DNA from: Mesorhizobium sp. ORS 3324
GTDB lineage: Bacteria > Pseudomonadota > Alphaproteobacteria > Rhizobiales > Rhizobiaceae
NCBI GenBank assembly: GCA_000824825.2
Contig: LM655187.1
Coordinates: forward strand, 207,017-271,016
DNA: 64,000 nucleotides
Reading direction: 5' to 3'
A program made the position numbers and the translations under genes. Below are positions 8,797 to 18,455 of the stretch, in pieces (the stretch's first letter is position 1; each line of letters begins with the position of its first letter). The notes below the pieces were generated by a model, which saw only the letters and a program-made list of their open reading frames with translations, did no database searches and was not told where the DNA came from.

Positions 8797-9378
8797 TCAG
8801 GCTTTCTTGCCGTGCTTGGCCAGATCCTGAGCGATCGCCAGCCTGAGCAGATCGGCGAGCTCGCGGGCGGCGCGGTTCTCGGCGTCGATCTGCGCCCGGT
8901 AGGCGGCAAACTCCTGGCGCGGCCGGTCGAAGGACGACGGGATCGAGCGCTTGCCGACCGCGACCACCGTGCCGGTTGCGGCATCCCTCAGCACATAATT
9001 GGCGGTGAGCGTCACGGTGCCTGCCGTCGGCTCGTCCTCTTCGGTCTGCACCTGGACGATGGCCGCCGATTCGACCAGCTCGCTGACGCCGAGGTCGAGC
9101 GTGTAGACAGGCGAGGCCGGCTCGCCAGAGCCCTGGCCGAAGGCGAAGATCAGGTTGTTGCGCACCTGCTGCGCAGGGCGCGTGCCGACAGGCTTGATCG
9201 AGATCGATGCCAGCTCGGCAGCGGCGCCGACCTGCGAGCCGGCGACAAGCGGCGCGCTGGAATAAAGCGGCCGCACCGTGCAGGCCGAGACCAGCGCCAG
9301 CGAGGCGACCAGGCCGCAGACCGCCACGCGACAGAGCAGGCGTGCCGCCTCTGACTTTTCCGAATCAGGCAACGACAT
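8797..9378 (-). CDS. lptE: LPS-assembly lipoprotein LptE
   Basis: LptE is the outer-membrane lipoprotein that plugs the LptD barrel and delivers lipopolysaccharide to the cell surface. The 193-residue product has a signal peptide with a lipobox LVSAC, placing the lipidated cysteine at residue 33, followed by TVRPLYSS. The mature part shows the low-similarity alpha/beta LptE pattern, including [11 protein letters not shown] and the C-terminal helix [18 protein letters not shown]. Its start lies inside the last codons of leuS (14-base overlap), which is the conserved alphaproteobacterial pairing leuS-lptE. In many relatives holA follows; here a MerR gene comes next instead. Identification rests on lipobox plus context. 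Confidence 0.9.
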   Translation of the reverse strand: MSLPDSEKSEAARLLCRVAVCGLVASLALVSACTVRPLYSSAPLVAGSQVGAAAELASISIKPVGTRPAQQVRNNLIFAFGQGSGEPASPVYTLDLGVSELVESAAIVQVQTEEDEPTAGTVTLTANYVLRDAATGTVVAVGKRSIPSSFDRPRQEFAAYRAQIDAENRAARELADLLRLAIAQDLAKHGKKA

Positions 9379-12007
9379 TGACGATCCTCTGCGGGACGAT
9401 GATCACCTTGCGCGGGGCCTTACCATCGAGCGCTTTCTGCACGAAGTCGAGGGCCAGCACCGCTTTTTCGACGGCACCTTGATCCGCGTCGCGGGCAATT
9501 GTCAAATCCCCGCGCTTCTTGCCGTTGACCTGCACCGGCAGCACGATCTCGTTGTCGACGACCAAAGCCGGATCGTAGACCGGCCATGGCCGTTCGGCGA
9601 CCATGTCGGTGCCGCCCAGCGTCTCCCAGCACTCCTCGGCCAGGTGCGGCATGACCGGCGCGATCACATGCACCAGGATCTCGACTGCCTCGCGGCAGGC
9701 GGCTTTCAGGACAGCGTCCGCCTTGCCTTCGGCGACATCGTTGAGCGGCGCGGTGAGCACATTGGCAAGCTCGTAGATGCGGGCGATCGCGCGGTTGAAG
9801 CCGAGCTTCTCTATGTCCTCACCGATCGCCTTCAGGATCTTGTGCGCCGCCTTGGAGACGACAGCCGCCTCGCCTTCCTTCGCCGCGGCCGGCTTCACGC
9901 CGTCGAGCTGCTCGGCGGCGATCTGCACCAGGCGCCAGACGCGCTGCACGAAGCGATGCGCGCCGGCAGCACCTTCGTCCGTCCATTCGACGTCGCGTTC
10001 CGGCGGCGAGTCCGACAGCATGAACCAGCGCGCGGTGTCGGCGCCGTAGCCGTCGGTGATCTCTTCTGGGCTCACCGTGTTCTTCTTCGACTTCGACATC
10101 TTCTCGAGCGCGCCGATCGTCGCCTCCTCGCCGGTCGCGATCTCGATGGCGCGGCGCTTGCCGCCCACATCTTCGATCCTGACCTCGCTCGGCGACAGCC
10201 AGCGCCCGTTGGTCGACGAGCCGCCGACACGGTAGGTCTCGTGCACCACCATGCCTTGCGTGAACAGGCCCTTGAACGGCTCGGCGAGGTTGAGATGCCC
10301 GGTCTCGCGCATGGCGCGGGTGAAGAAGCGCGAATAGAGCAGGTGCAGGATCGCGTGCTCGATGCCGCCGATATACTGGTCGACCGCCAGCCAATCGTCG
10401 GCCGCCTTCGGCTCGGTCGGCTCCTTGGCCCAGGGCGCGGTGAAGCGGGCGAAATACCAGGACGAGTCGACGAAGGTATCCATAGTGTCGGTCTCGCGCC
10501 GCGCGTCGCGGCCGCATTGCGGACACTTCACATGCCGCCATGTCGGGTGCCGGTCGAGCGGGTTGCCCGGACGGTCGAACTCGATGTCGTCGGGCAGCCT
10601 GACCGGCAGGTCGGCCTTCGGCACAGGCACGACGCCGCAGGCCTCGCAGTGGATCATCGGGATCGGGCAGCCCCAGTAGCGCTGGCGCGAGATGCCCCAG
10701 TCGCGCAGGCGGAAATTCACCTTGCGCTCCGCCATCGGCCGTCCGCCGATGGTCCTCTGTTCCAGGAGCTTTGCCACTTCGTCGAACGCCACCTGTGGCT
10801 TCATGCCGTCGAGGAAGCGCGAATTGATCATCACGCCGTCGCCGTCATAGGCCTCCTCGATGATCTGGAAGCTTCCCTGATTTTCGCCTTCCGGCATCAC
10901 CACCGGGATCACCGGCAGACCGTATTTGTTGGCGAAGTCGAGGTCGCGCTGGTCGCCGGACGGACACCCGAAGATAGCGCCGGTGCCGTATTCCATCAGC
11001 ACGAAGTTGGCGACATAGACGGGCAGCGTCCAGTTGTCGTCGAAGGGATGGACGACGCGGATGCCGGTATCAAAACCCTTCTTCTCGGCCGTCTCGAGTG
11101 CGGCGACCGAGGTGCCCATATGGCGGACTTCGTCGATGAACTTGGCCAGCGCCGGATTGCTCTCGGCGGCTTTTCTGGCCAGTGGGTGGTCGGCGGCCAC
11201 CGCCATGAAGGAGGCGCCGAAGATGGTGTCCGGCCTGGTCGTGTAGACTTCCAGCTCCCGCATGTCGCCGCCAATCTTGCCAGAACTTGGCGCGGCCAGC
11301 GGCCAGCGGATCAGCAGCCCTTCCGAGCGGCCGATCCAGTTGTGCTGCATCAGCTTGACCTTTTCCGGCCATTCGTCGAGGCCGTTGAGCGCGTCCAGCA
11401 GGTCCTGCGCGTAGTCGGTGATCTTGAAGAACCACTGCGTCAGCTCGCGTTGCTCGACCAGCGCGCCCGAGCGCCAGCCGCGGCCGTCGATGACCTGCTC
11501 GTTGGCGAGCACCGTCATGTCCTCCGGGTCCCAGTTGACCTTGGAGGATTTGCGCGTCACCAGCCCCTTCTCGACGAAGTCGAGGAACAGCATCTGCTGG
11601 CGGTGGTAATAGTCGACGTCGCAGGTGGCGAACTCGCGCGCCCAGTCGAGCGACAGGCCCATCATCTTGAGCTGCTCGCGCATGACCGCGATGTTCTCGT
11701 AGGTCCAGTCCTTGGGGTGGACCTTGTTCTGCATCGCCGCGTTCTCGGCCGGCATGCCGAAGGCGTCCCAGCCCATCGGGTGCAGCACGTTGAAGCCCTT
11801 GGCCCGCTTGTAGCGCGCCACGACGTCGCCCATCGTGTAGTTGCGGGTGTGGCCGATATGGATCTTCCCCGACGGGTAGGGGAACATCTCGAGCACGTAG
11901 TATTTCGGCTTCGGGTCGTCGTTCCTGGCCTCGAACAGCTTCTTTTCGGCCCAGGCCTTCTGCCATTTGGGCTCTGACGTGCGCGGATTGTATCGTTCGG
12001 TTGCCAT
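9365..12007 (-). CDS. leuS: leucyl-tRNA synthetase
   Basis: LeuRS charges tRNA-Leu in the cytoplasm. The 880-residue product is full length for a bacterial class Ia enzyme. It has HIGH at residues 50-53 ([14 protein letters not shown]), a CP1 editing domain ([29 protein letters not shown]), the tRNA-binding MSKSKKN loop at about residue 635 and an anticodon-binding C-terminus. [10 protein letters not shown] is chosen as start since the 27 extra codons upstream lack family similarity and reach towards the divergent yggS. A weak AAGTGA serves as ribosome site. It is the promoter-proximal gene of leuS-lptE and diverges from the YggS-like gene, a conserved rhizobial arrangement. Confidence 0.98.
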   Translation of the reverse strand: MATERYNPRTSEPKWQKAWAEKKLFEARNDDPKPKYYVLEMFPYPSGKIHIGHTRNYTMGDVVARYKRAKGFNVLHPMGWDAFGMPAENAAMQNKVHPKDWTYENIAVMREQLKMMGLSLDWAREFATCDVDYYHRQQMLFLDFVEKGLVTRKSSKVNWDPEDMTVLANEQVIDGRGWRSGALVEQRELTQWFFKITDYAQDLLDALNGLDEWPEKVKLMQHNWIGRSEGLLIRWPLAAPSSGKIGGDMRELEVYTTRPDTIFGASFMAVAADHPLARKAAESNPALAKFIDEVRHMGTSVAALETAEKKGFDTGIRVVHPFDDNWTLPVYVANFVLMEYGTGAIFGCPSGDQRDLDFANKYGLPVIPVVMPEGENQGSFQIIEEAYDGDGVMINSRFLDGMKPQVAFDEVAKLLEQRTIGGRPMAERKVNFRLRDWGISRQRYWGCPIPMIHCEACGVVPVPKADLPVRLPDDIEFDRPGNPLDRHPTWRHVKCPQCGRDARRETDTMDTFVDSSWYFARFTAPWAKEPTEPKAADDWLAVDQYIGGIEHAILHLLYSRFFTRAMRETGHLNLAEPFKGLFTQGMVVHETYRVGGSSTNGRWLSPSEVRIEDVGGKRRAIEIATGEEATIGALEKMSKSKKNTVSPEEITDGYGADTARWFMLSDSPPERDVEWTDEGAAGAHRFVQRVWRLVQIAAEQLDGVKPAAAKEGEAAVVSKAAHKILKAIGEDIEKLGFNRAIARIYELANVLTAPLNDVAEGKADAVLKAACREAVEILVHVIAPVMPHLAEECWETLGGTDMVAERPWPVYDPALVVDNEIVLPVQVNGKKRGDLTIARDADQGAVEKAVLALDFVQKALDGKAPRKVIIVPQRIVNVVA

Positions 12008-12148
12008 CGGATGTTTTTCACTTAAAAGCGGTTGCGCGGCGTCGGACAAGGCCGGCAGCCGAGACAATGTCGTCGCGGTGTTCACCATGGATTGCCGGAC
12101 CCGTCAACTGCGGCGACCCGGCGTTGGCGCTAAAACTATAGGCAGGAT

Positions 12149-12820
12149 ATGGGCATGACGAGTGCCGTCGAACAGCTTCTCGCGGTCAAGGCAAGCATCG
12201 CGAACGCAGAAAGCGAGACCGGGCGCGAGCCCGGTGCGGTCACGCTGGTCGCGGTGTCGAAGACCTTCCCCGCCGAAATCATCCAGCCTGTGCTGCAAGC
12301 CGGCCAGCGTGTTTTCGGCGAGAACCGCGTGCAGGAAGCTCAAGGCAAATGGCCGGCGCTAAGGGAAGCATTTCCCGATCTCGAGCTCCATCTGATCGGT
12401 CCGCTGCAGTCCAACAAGGCCAAGGAAGCAGTGGCGCTTTTCGACGTCATCGAGACGGTCGATCGCGAGAAGATCGCCGCCGAGCTTGCCAAGGAGATGG
12501 CCAGGCAAGGCCGCTCGCTGAAGCTCTATGTCCAGGTCAACACCGGCTCCGAGCCGCAAAAGGCCGGCATCGAGCCGCGCGGGGCGGTCGCCTTTGTCAG
12601 CCGCTGCCGCGATGTGCATGGCCTCGCCATCGAAGGCCTGATGTGCATTCCGCCGGCCGACGAGAACCCCGGTCCGCATTTCGCGCTTTTGGAAAAGCTC
12701 GCCCGCGAGGCCGGCGTCGCAAAACTCTCGATGGGCATGTCCGGCGACTACGAGACCGCGATCGCCTTCGGCGCGACCAGCGTCAGGGTCGGCACCGCGA
12801 TCTTCGGCGGCCGGCCCTGA
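12149..12820 (+). CDS. YggS/PLPBP family pyridoxal-phosphate homeostasis protein
   Basis: This family (YggS, PROSC) binds pyridoxal 5'-phosphate and buffers vitamin B6 and amino-acid pools; no enzyme activity is established. The 223-residue protein has the fold-type III PLP barrel. The PLP lysine is K38 in LVAVSKTFP. The segment GENRVQEAQGKW and the phosphate-binding end LSMGMSGDYETAIAFGATSVRVGTAIFG are both diagnostic. The ATG at 12149 is preceded by GGCAGGA; an alternative ATG six bases later is equally possible. It diverges from leuS. A palindromic repeat copy begins two bases after its stop and may end the transcript. Confidence 0.95.
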   Translation: MGMTSAVEQLLAVKASIANAESETGREPGAVTLVAVSKTFPAEIIQPVLQAGQRVFGENRVQEAQGKWPALREAFPDLELHLIGPLQSNKAKEAVALFDVIETVDREKIAAELAKEMARQGRSLKLYVQVNTGSEPQKAGIEPRGAVAFVSRCRDVHGLAIEGLMCIPPADENPGPHFALLEKLAREAGVAKLSMGMSGDYETAIAFGATSVRVGTAIFGGRP

Positions 12821-12821
12821 A

Positions 12822-12864
12822 GCAATTCAAGGAAAAGTGTATAGCGGATTTTGGTCGAAATTGC
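12822..12864. repeat. palindromic repeat, AAAAGTG/GGTTTT superfamily (copy 2)
   Basis: Arms GCAATT and AATTGC enclose GGAAAAGTGTATAGCGGATTTT, a slightly degenerate version of the copy at 7466-7509. It starts one base after the yggS stop codon, so it becomes the 3' end of that mRNA. The second palindrome seen in other copies is not clearly preserved. Confidence 0.8.
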
Positions 12865-12982
12865 TTTGTAAAACAGACGGTTAAAGCAGGCGCGTCACAC
12901 CATCGCATTGCATCGACGGGTCGACTCGCTACGTGCCGATGAGGAACGAGCGAGCGGCTCCTTTCAACGAAAGGAGGTCTCC

Positions 12983-13384
12983 ATGACCCGCACACGCCAC
13001 GACCAGGAAATCAGACACAACCAACAGGTGTCCCGCGGACTGCACCGGTGGGTCTATTACGCCATGGTGGGGCTTGCGGCCTGCTACGCGCTATCGGCCT
13101 GGATCGGCTTCGCCGGCGGCTACGACGAATATCTGCTTTTCGTGGTGACGGGATTCATAGTCATGTCGGTCGCGCTGCCGGCCATCGCCGCCCGCGTCTG
13201 GCGCCATCACCGGCTCAGCCGTCCCGGCAAGCTCAAGACTTTCCCCGACTGGATAGCTGGCGAATTCGACACCGGCGAGCATCCGGTGAAAGCCAGCACC
13301 GCGACGATCGAAATTCTCCTGCCGCTTGCCGCCGTCGCATTCGGCATGACGCTGTTCGCGATCCTTGCTCTCGTGGAGAGCTGA
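12983..13384 (+). CDS. small membrane protein of unknown function
   Basis: A 133-residue protein that I do not recognise. It has three hydrophobic segments, about residues 25-46, 49-70 and 108-130, separated by a basic loop (ARVWRHHRLSRPGKLK) and a short acidic loop (AGEFDTGEHP). The N-terminus is polar and rich in histidine and arginine. The ATG at 12983 follows AAGGAGG with good spacing, so the shorter start is preferred over an in-frame start 75 bases upstream. Strong translation signal and membrane pattern support a real gene. It stands alone between yggS and an aldo/keto reductase on the same strand. Confidence 0.75.
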   Translation: MTRTRHDQEIRHNQQVSRGLHRWVYYAMVGLAACYALSAWIGFAGGYDEYLLFVVTGFIVMSVALPAIAARVWRHHRLSRPGKLKTFPDWIAGEFDTGEHPVKASTATIEILLPLAAVAFGMTLFAILALVES

Positions 13385-13525
13385 TCCTGCCTTCGTCACG
13401 ATCTCGTTACCGGACCCGTCGGTGGGGCGATTTCGCAACGCCAACCCTTGAAACGAAACGGGCCGTTCCTATTTCCCTCCTGTCATTCTGACGTGTCACC
13501 CAATTCTTCTTTCGGGAAATTCAGC

Positions 13526-14575
13526 ATGCGCTACAAACAGCTTGGCAATACCGGCATGTTCGTCTCCGAACTCTGCCTCGGCACCATGACTTTCGGCACT
13601 GCCGGCGAGAACGCCCAATGGGGTCTCATCGCCAGCCTCGACCAGCAGGGCGTGAACGAGATCGTCGGCCGCTCGATCGCCGCCGGCGTCAACTTCTTCG
13701 ACACCGCCGACGTCTATTCCTTCGGCGCGTCGGAACGCCTGCTCGGCCAGTCGCTCAAGGATCTCAACGTAAAGCGCTCGGACGTGATCATCGCCACCAA
13801 GGTGCATGGCGTCATGGGCGAGGGCCCCAACCAGCGCGGCTCATCGCGCGGCCACATCATGGATTCGGTCGACGGCAGCCTCGAGCGGCTGCAGACCGAT
13901 CACATCGATCTCTACCAGCTGCACGGCACCGACACGGTTACGCCGATCGACGAGACGCTGAGGGCGCTCGACGACCTCGTCTCCAGCGGCAAGGTCCGCT
14001 ATGTCGGCGTCTCCAACTGGCAGGCCTGGCGCATCGCCAAGGCCCTTGGCACCGCCGAGCGCAAGGGCTACGCCCGCTTCGAGACGGTGCAGTCCTACTA
14101 CTCGATCGCCGGCCGCGATCTCGAACGCGAGATCGTGCCTTTGATCAACGAGGAGAAGCTAGGCCTCATGGTCTGGTCGCCGATGGCGGGCGGGCTGCTC
14201 TCGGGCAAATACGGCCCGGGCGCGCCGGGCAATGGCGAAGGCCGCCGCGCCAGCTTCAACTTCCCGCCGGTCAACGAGGACCGCGCCTGGGCGGCGGTCG
14301 CTGTCATGCGCGAGATCGCCAGGAAGCACGATGTCAGCGTCGCCACTGTGGCGCTGGGCTATGTGTTGGCGAAGCCCTTCGTTATGAGCGTCCTCATCGG
14401 CGCCAGCCGCATGGACCAGCTCGAGCAAAACCTCGCCGCCACCGCATTGAAGCTCGATGCCGAAGACCTGGCGAGGCTCGACGAGGTGAGCGCGCTGCCT
14501 GCCGAATATCCCGGCTGGATGCTGGAGCGGCAAAACGCCGGCCGGCGCCCGGCGCCTTTCGTGCCGAAGCCGTAG
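13526..14575 (+). CDS. aldo/keto reductase
   Basis: A 349-residue NADPH-dependent aldo/keto reductase. The N-terminus MRYKQLGNTGMFVSELCLGTMTFG is the AKR start. The catalytic tetrad can be traced: FDTADVYSFGASE (Asp and Tyr), the lysine in IIATKVHG, and the histidine in DLYQLHGTD. The NADP-binding end is SVLIGASRMDQLEQNLAA. The nearest pattern is the YajO/AKR-like group that reduces sugar- or steroid-type carbonyls; the substrate cannot be inferred. A second member of the same superfamily lies at 16996-18030, the two flanking a LysR-MFS pair. No close Shine-Dalgarno is obvious (GGGAAATTC), but the family start fits MRYKQLG. Confidence 0.93.
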   Translation: MRYKQLGNTGMFVSELCLGTMTFGTAGENAQWGLIASLDQQGVNEIVGRSIAAGVNFFDTADVYSFGASERLLGQSLKDLNVKRSDVIIATKVHGVMGEGPNQRGSSRGHIMDSVDGSLERLQTDHIDLYQLHGTDTVTPIDETLRALDDLVSSGKVRYVGVSNWQAWRIAKALGTAERKGYARFETVQSYYSIAGRDLEREIVPLINEEKLGLMVWSPMAGGLLSGKYGPGAPGNGEGRRASFNFPPVNEDRAWAAVAVMREIARKHDVSVATVALGYVLAKPFVMSVLIGASRMDQLEQNLAATALKLDAEDLARLDEVSALPAEYPGWMLERQNAGRRPAPFVPKP

Positions 14576-14636
14576 TCCGTCTCCAGATAAGCCGCCACTT
14601 CAAAGCCGCGTGTCCCTTTGGGCACGTGGCTTTCCT

Positions 14637-15542
14637 TTAGAGCTTCACCGTCTCCGCAAGGAAATCGAGAAAGGCCCTGACCCTGGCCGGCAGATGCTTG
14701 CCCTGGCCGACATAGACGGCGTGCGTCGGCTCCTCGTCGCCGGGGTTGAACTCTTCCAGCAGCGAAACCAGCCGCCCGGCAGCAATGTCGGGCTCGACGT
14801 GCCAGCATGCCAGGCGCGCGATGCCTGCTCCAGCCAACGCGGTCAGCCGCATCGCCTCGCCGTCGCTCATCGTCGCGTTGCCGGTGATCGGGACGACGAT
14901 CGGTGCGCCATCCGTGTCGATGAAAGGCAAGCCATCGATATGCCGCGCGAAGCCGAAGGCGAGCAGATTGTGACGGTTGAGATCAGCGGGCGTGCGTGGC
15001 GTGCCGCGCGCTTCGAGATAGGCAGGCGACGCGACCAGCACCATCCGGCTCTGGCCGAGCTTGCGCGCAACCAGGCGTGACTCGCGCAGCGGCCCTGCGC
15101 GGATGGCGACGTCGGCGCGCTCCTCCAGAAGGTCGATGACACTGTCGGTCAGCACGGCTTCGACGAAAATCTCGGGATAGCGCTCCAGGAAACGCGGCAG
15201 CAGCGCCATCAGCCGGTGCTGGCCGAACGGCACATAGGAATTGACCCTCAGCCTACCGCGCGGCGCAGCGCTCGCCGCGGCTTCGCGCTCGGCCGCGTCC
15301 ATATCGGCAAGGATCCGCACGCCGCTGTCGTGGAAGGCCACCCCTTCCGGTGTGAGTTGCAGCTTGCGTGTCGAGCGGCTGATCAGCCGCGCGCCGAGCC
15401 GCGCCTCGAGCCGCGCGATCAGCTTGCTTACCGCCGACGGCGTCATCCGCAGCGCCCGTGCCGCTGCGGAAAAGCTGCCCGCCTCGGCAACGCGGACGAA
15501 CACTTCGATCTCGCCGGAGCGGTTGATGTCGCGTCTCGCCAT
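14637..15542 (-). CDS. LysR family transcriptional regulator
   Basis: A 301-residue LysR-type regulator. Residues 10-70 hold the helix-turn-helix (VFVRVAEAGSFSAAARALRM, then TPSAVSKLIARLEARLGARL). The rest is the periplasmic-binding-like effector domain, with the usual PRGRLRVNSYVPFG entry segment at about 96-110. The start at 15542 gives the normal LTTR N-terminus; a longer in-frame start would extend into a repeat. It is divergent from an MFS exporter gene, and such pairs usually mean that the regulator controls the transporter from the shared intergenic region. That region is occupied largely by a palindromic repeat, leaving the first 80 bases upstream for an operator. Confidence 0.92.
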   Translation of the reverse strand: MARRDINRSGEIEVFVRVAEAGSFSAAARALRMTPSAVSKLIARLEARLGARLISRSTRKLQLTPEGVAFHDSGVRILADMDAAEREAAASAAPRGRLRVNSYVPFGQHRLMALLPRFLERYPEIFVEAVLTDSVIDLLEERADVAIRAGPLRESRLVARKLGQSRMVLVASPAYLEARGTPRTPADLNRHNLLAFGFARHIDGLPFIDTDGAPIVVPITGNATMSDGEAMRLTALAGAGIARLACWHVEPDIAAGRLVSLLEEFNPGDEEPTHAVYVGQGKHLPARVRAFLDFLAETVKL

Positions 15543-15620
15543 TCGTGAATCTATTTCACAGAAAATATGCCTGATGCAAGGCTGGTTCACAGCTTGGTAG
15601 ATCACGATCTTCAGGTCGAT

Positions 15621-15717
15621 GCATGATCCCGAAAAGTGGGAACCGGTTTTCGGAAAAGGTCATGCTCCAACAAAGGATCAGATCAGGACGACGCTTCAAC
15701 GAAGCGTCGTCATGATC
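15621..15717. repeat. bipartite palindromic repeat, AAAAGTG/GGTTTT superfamily (copy 3)
   Basis: The first palindrome (15621-15665) has arms GCATGATCC and GTCATGC around CGAAAAGTGGGAACCGGTTTTCG. After a linker comes a second palindrome: GATCA, one base, GACGACGCTTC, loop AAC, GAAGCGTCGTC, one base, TGATC (15681-15717). This two-part layout matches the copy at 7466-7565. It sits between the LysR and MFS genes. Confidence 0.85.
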
Positions 15718-15767
15718 TTGGGGGCGCGGGACTGGAGCGTCCTTCAGCACCAGACGGACCCATTGCC

Positions 15768-16955
15768 ATGCCCCTTGCTCTTTACGCCCTCACCGCCGGT
15801 GCCTTCGGCATCGGCGTCACCGAATTCGTCATCATGGGCCTGCTGCTCGATGTCAGCGCCGATCTCGGCGTCTCGATCTCGGCGGCGGGCCTGCTCATTT
15901 CCGGCTATGCGCTGGGTGTTGTCGCTGGCGCACCGCTGCTCGGCGCGCTCACCGGCCGGTTGCCTCGCAAGACACTTCTGCTTGCGCTGATGGTGGTCTT
16001 CACCATCGGCAACCTCGCCTGCGCGCTGGCGCCCGGCTACTGGACGCTGATGGCGGCGCGCGTGCTCACCGCCTTCGCCCATGCCTCCTTTTTCGGTGTC
16101 GGCTCGGTCGTCGCCACCAGCCTCGTCGCGCCCAACAAGAAGGCTTCGGCGATCGCGCTGATGTTCACCGGCCTCACCGTCGCCAACATCCTCGGTGTGC
16201 CGTTCGGCACCTGGCTCGGCCAGGCCTATGGCTGGCGCTCCACCTTCCTGGCCGTCACGCTGGTCGGCGTCCTTGCCTTCGCCGTCATCGCGCTGCTGGT
16301 GCCGCGCGACGAGCGGAACCCGGCAGGCGGGGACGAGAGTTCCGAAGCCGCGCTTGCCGTGCTTGGCCGCCGGCCGGTGCTGCTCGGTCTGCTGACCACG
16401 GTGCTGAGCTGGGTCGGAGTCTTTGCCGCCTTCACCTATGTGGCGCCGATCCTCACCCGCATCAGCGGCTTTTCGGAAGCTGCCGTGTCGCCGATCCTGC
16501 TCGTCTTCGGCGGCGGGCTGGTGGCGGGCAACCTGCTTGGTGGACGCCTGGCCGACCGGCATCTGGTGCCGACGGTCGTCGGCACCTTGGTCGCGCTCTC
16601 GACGGTGCTGTTCACCATGACCGCCGCCATGCATCAGCCGATCGCGGCGATCATCGCCGTCGGCCTGCTCGGCGCGGCCGCCTTCGCCACCGTCGCGCCG
16701 CTGCAGATGTGGGTGCTGGAGAAGGCCGAGGGCGTCGGCCAGGGCCTCGCCTCGTCCTTCAACATCGCCGCCTTCAATCTCGGCAATGCCATCGGCGCCT
16801 GGCTCGGCGGCTTCGTCATCGACCATGGCCCCGGCCTCGGCGCCGTCACCCTCGTCGCCAGCCTCGTGCCGCTCGCCGCGCTCGCCGTGCTGCTTCTGGC
16901 GCTGCGCCTCGAGCGCGGCCGCCCGATCGCCGCGCCGGCCACGGCCCAGTGCTGA
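15768..16955 (+). CDS. MFS transporter, DHA1-type drug/arabinose efflux family
   Basis: A 395-residue major facilitator with twelve predicted membrane helices. It starts MPLALYALTAGAFGIGVTEF; this GxxEFV pattern in helix 1 is typical of the AraJ/PbuE/Cmx-like DHA1 exporters. The helix 2-3 loop reads GALTGRLPRKTLL, a form of the MFS motif A, and LVPRDERN marks the central loop. The ATG at 15768 lies just after the repeat and is chosen because the membrane domain begins there. It diverges from the LysR gene, and a Shine-Dalgarno-bearing aldo/keto reductase gene follows 40 bases after its stop, suggesting one inducible unit of efflux plus carbonyl detoxification. Substrate unknown. Confidence 0.92.
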   Translation: MPLALYALTAGAFGIGVTEFVIMGLLLDVSADLGVSISAAGLLISGYALGVVAGAPLLGALTGRLPRKTLLLALMVVFTIGNLACALAPGYWTLMAARVLTAFAHASFFGVGSVVATSLVAPNKKASAIALMFTGLTVANILGVPFGTWLGQAYGWRSTFLAVTLVGVLAFAVIALLVPRDERNPAGGDESSEAALAVLGRRPVLLGLLTTVLSWVGVFAAFTYVAPILTRISGFSEAAVSPILLVFGGGLVAGNLLGGRLADRHLVPTVVGTLVALSTVLFTMTAAMHQPIAAIIAVGLLGAAAFATVAPLQMWVLEKAEGVGQGLASSFNIAAFNLGNAIGAWLGGFVIDHGPGLGAVTLVASLVPLAALAVLLLALRLERGRPIAAPATAQC

Positions 16956-16995
16956 TCGGTCCAAATCCGCCCTCGACATCACAAGGAGCAAGATC

Positions 16996-18030
16996 ATGGA
17001 ATATCGACGTCTCGGCGCCTCGGGCCTGAAAGTGCCAGCGCTTTCCTTCGGCGCCGGAACCTTCGGCGGCTCCGGACCGCTGTTCGGCCATTGGGGCAGC
17101 AGCGATGCGAGAGAAGCGCGCCGGTTGGTCGACATCTGCCTGGAGGCCGGCGTCAATCTGTTCGACACGGCCGACGTCTATTCGAACGGCGCTTCCGAGG
17201 AGGTGCTGGGCGAAGCGATCAAGGGCCGCCGTGAGGCGGTGCTGATCTCGACCAAGACCGCGCTGCCGATGGGCGACGGACCGGCCGATTACGGCTCGTC
17301 GCGATCGCGCTTGATCCGGTCCGTGGATGCGGCATTGAAGCGCCTCGGCACCGACTATGTCGACCTCCTGCAGCTCCATGCCTTCGATGCCGCGACGCCG
17401 ATCGAGGAGGTGCTGTCGACGCTGGACGACCTCGTGCGCGCGGGCAAGCTGCGCTATGTCGGCGTCTCCAACTTCTCCGGCTGGCAGCTGATGAAATCGC
17501 TCGGCCTTGCGGAAAAGGGCGGCTATCCGCGCTATGTCGCGCATCAGGTCTACTACTCGCTGGTCGGGCGCGACTACGAATGGGAGCTGATGCCGCTCGG
17601 CCTCGACCAAGGCGTCGGCGCGCTGGTGTGGAGCCCGCTCGGCTGGGGCCGGCTGACCGGCAAGATCCGCCGCGGCCAGCCGCTGCCGGAAAAGAGCCGA
17701 TTGCACGACACGGCGAGCTTCGGCCCGCCCGTCGAGGACGAACATCTCTACAAGGTTGTCGATGCGTTGGGGGCCGTCGCCGCCGAGACCGGCAGGACCG
17801 TGCCGCAGGTCGCCATCAACTGGCTTCTGCGGCGCCCGACCGTGTCGTCGGTCATCATCGGCGCGCGCAACGAGGAGCAGCTGCGCCAGAACCTCGGCGC
17901 CATCGGCTGGACATTGACGCCGGAGCAGATGAAGGCGCTGGACGAAGCAAGCGCCGCGACCGCACCCTATCCGTACTTCCCCTATCACCGCCAGGAAGGT
18001 TTCGCCCGGCTGAACCCGCCGCCGGTGTGA
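16996..18030 (+). CDS. aldo/keto reductase
   Basis: A 344-residue aldo/keto reductase. It begins MEYRRLGASGLKVPALSFG. The active-site elements are LFDTADVYSNGASEE (Asp, Tyr), the lysine in LISTKTALPM, and the histidine in LLQLHAFDA. The cofactor-binding end is SVIIGARNEEQLRQNLGA. AAGGAGC lies eight bases before the ATG. It follows the MFS gene by 40 bases on the same strand and is probably co-transcribed, under control of the divergent LysR regulator. It is similar in layout to the reductase at 13526, but the proteins differ enough to be separate members rather than a recent duplication. Substrate unknown. Confidence 0.93.
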   Translation: MEYRRLGASGLKVPALSFGAGTFGGSGPLFGHWGSSDAREARRLVDICLEAGVNLFDTADVYSNGASEEVLGEAIKGRREAVLISTKTALPMGDGPADYGSSRSRLIRSVDAALKRLGTDYVDLLQLHAFDAATPIEEVLSTLDDLVRAGKLRYVGVSNFSGWQLMKSLGLAEKGGYPRYVAHQVYYSLVGRDYEWELMPLGLDQGVGALVWSPLGWGRLTGKIRRGQPLPEKSRLHDTASFGPPVEDEHLYKVVDALGAVAAETGRTVPQVAINWLLRRPTVSSVIIGARNEEQLRQNLGAIGWTLTPEQMKALDEASAATAPYPYFPYHRQEGFARLNPPPV

Positions 18031-18110
18031 CTATGTCTCGACTGTCCGTAGCAGGGAGATAGTGAATAACGTTTGTGATTAGCCGCGGCCTCCGAGCTTC
18101 GTCATCCACG

Positions 18111-18134
18111 GGCGAAGCAAGGAGCGAAGCGACG
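18111..18134. repeat. dispersed repeat containing GGCGAAGCAAGGAGCGAAGC (copy 1)
   Basis: The 24 bases here, GGCGAAGCAAGGAGCGAAGC followed by GACG, recur exactly at 26832-26855. Outside this core the two copies differ: the flanks here do not form a clear palindrome. It lies between the aldo/keto reductase and usg, which are convergent. Confidence 0.7.
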
Positions 18135-18182
18135 GGCGTTCCCGCCAAGCACTCGACGTCCAGGGAACCTTTGCGCCGCCGC

Positions 18183-18455
18183 TCAATGCAGCAGAAACTC
18201 TCCATCCACCTTTCGCCACTCGTTCGGTGCGATCAGCTTCTGGTGCGTGTAGGTGACCGAATGCAGCGGGCCGTCGAGCCTCGTCTTCCAGAATTCGATG
18301 AAGCGGATCAGCACCGGGAACTTCGGTGCGATGTCGTAGTCCTGCCAGATGTAGCTCTGCAACAGGTGCGGGTGATCGGGCAGGTGATAGAGAATCTTGG
18401 CCGTGGTCAGCCCATAGCCTCTGAGCATCAGGTCCATTTCGGATTGGTCATGCAT
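18183..18455 (-). CDS. usg: Usg family protein
   Basis: A 90-residue protein of the Usg family, named after the small gene upstream of trpF in Caulobacter; its function is unknown. The family pattern is clear: LRGYGLTTAKILYHLPDHP, then LLQSYIWQDYDIAPKFPVL with conserved aromatic residues, and a C-terminus with LDGPLHSVTYTHQKLIAPNEW. No signal peptide or membrane segment is seen, so a cytoplasmic location is likely. Here it has no trp neighbours: it is divergent from acs and convergent with an aldo/keto reductase. The start is the first ATG of the frame; ATG at residue 7 is an alternative. Confidence 0.88.
   Translation of the reverse strand: MHDQSEMDLMLRGYGLTTAKILYHLPDHPHLLQSYIWQDYDIAPKFPVLIRFIEFWKTRLDGPLHSVTYTHQKLIAPNEWRKVDGEFLLH

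Noticed and set aside
9278..11977. A 899-codon open frame opposite leuS
   Set aside because: It is the antisense shadow of leuS in GC-rich DNA: composition is Arg/Ala/His/Asp-rich without domains, there is no ribosome site, and leuS motifs are complete on the other strand.
13526..18030. Two aldo/keto reductases as a recent tandem duplication
   Set aside because: They share family motifs only; sequence between motifs and the C-terminal parts differ widely.
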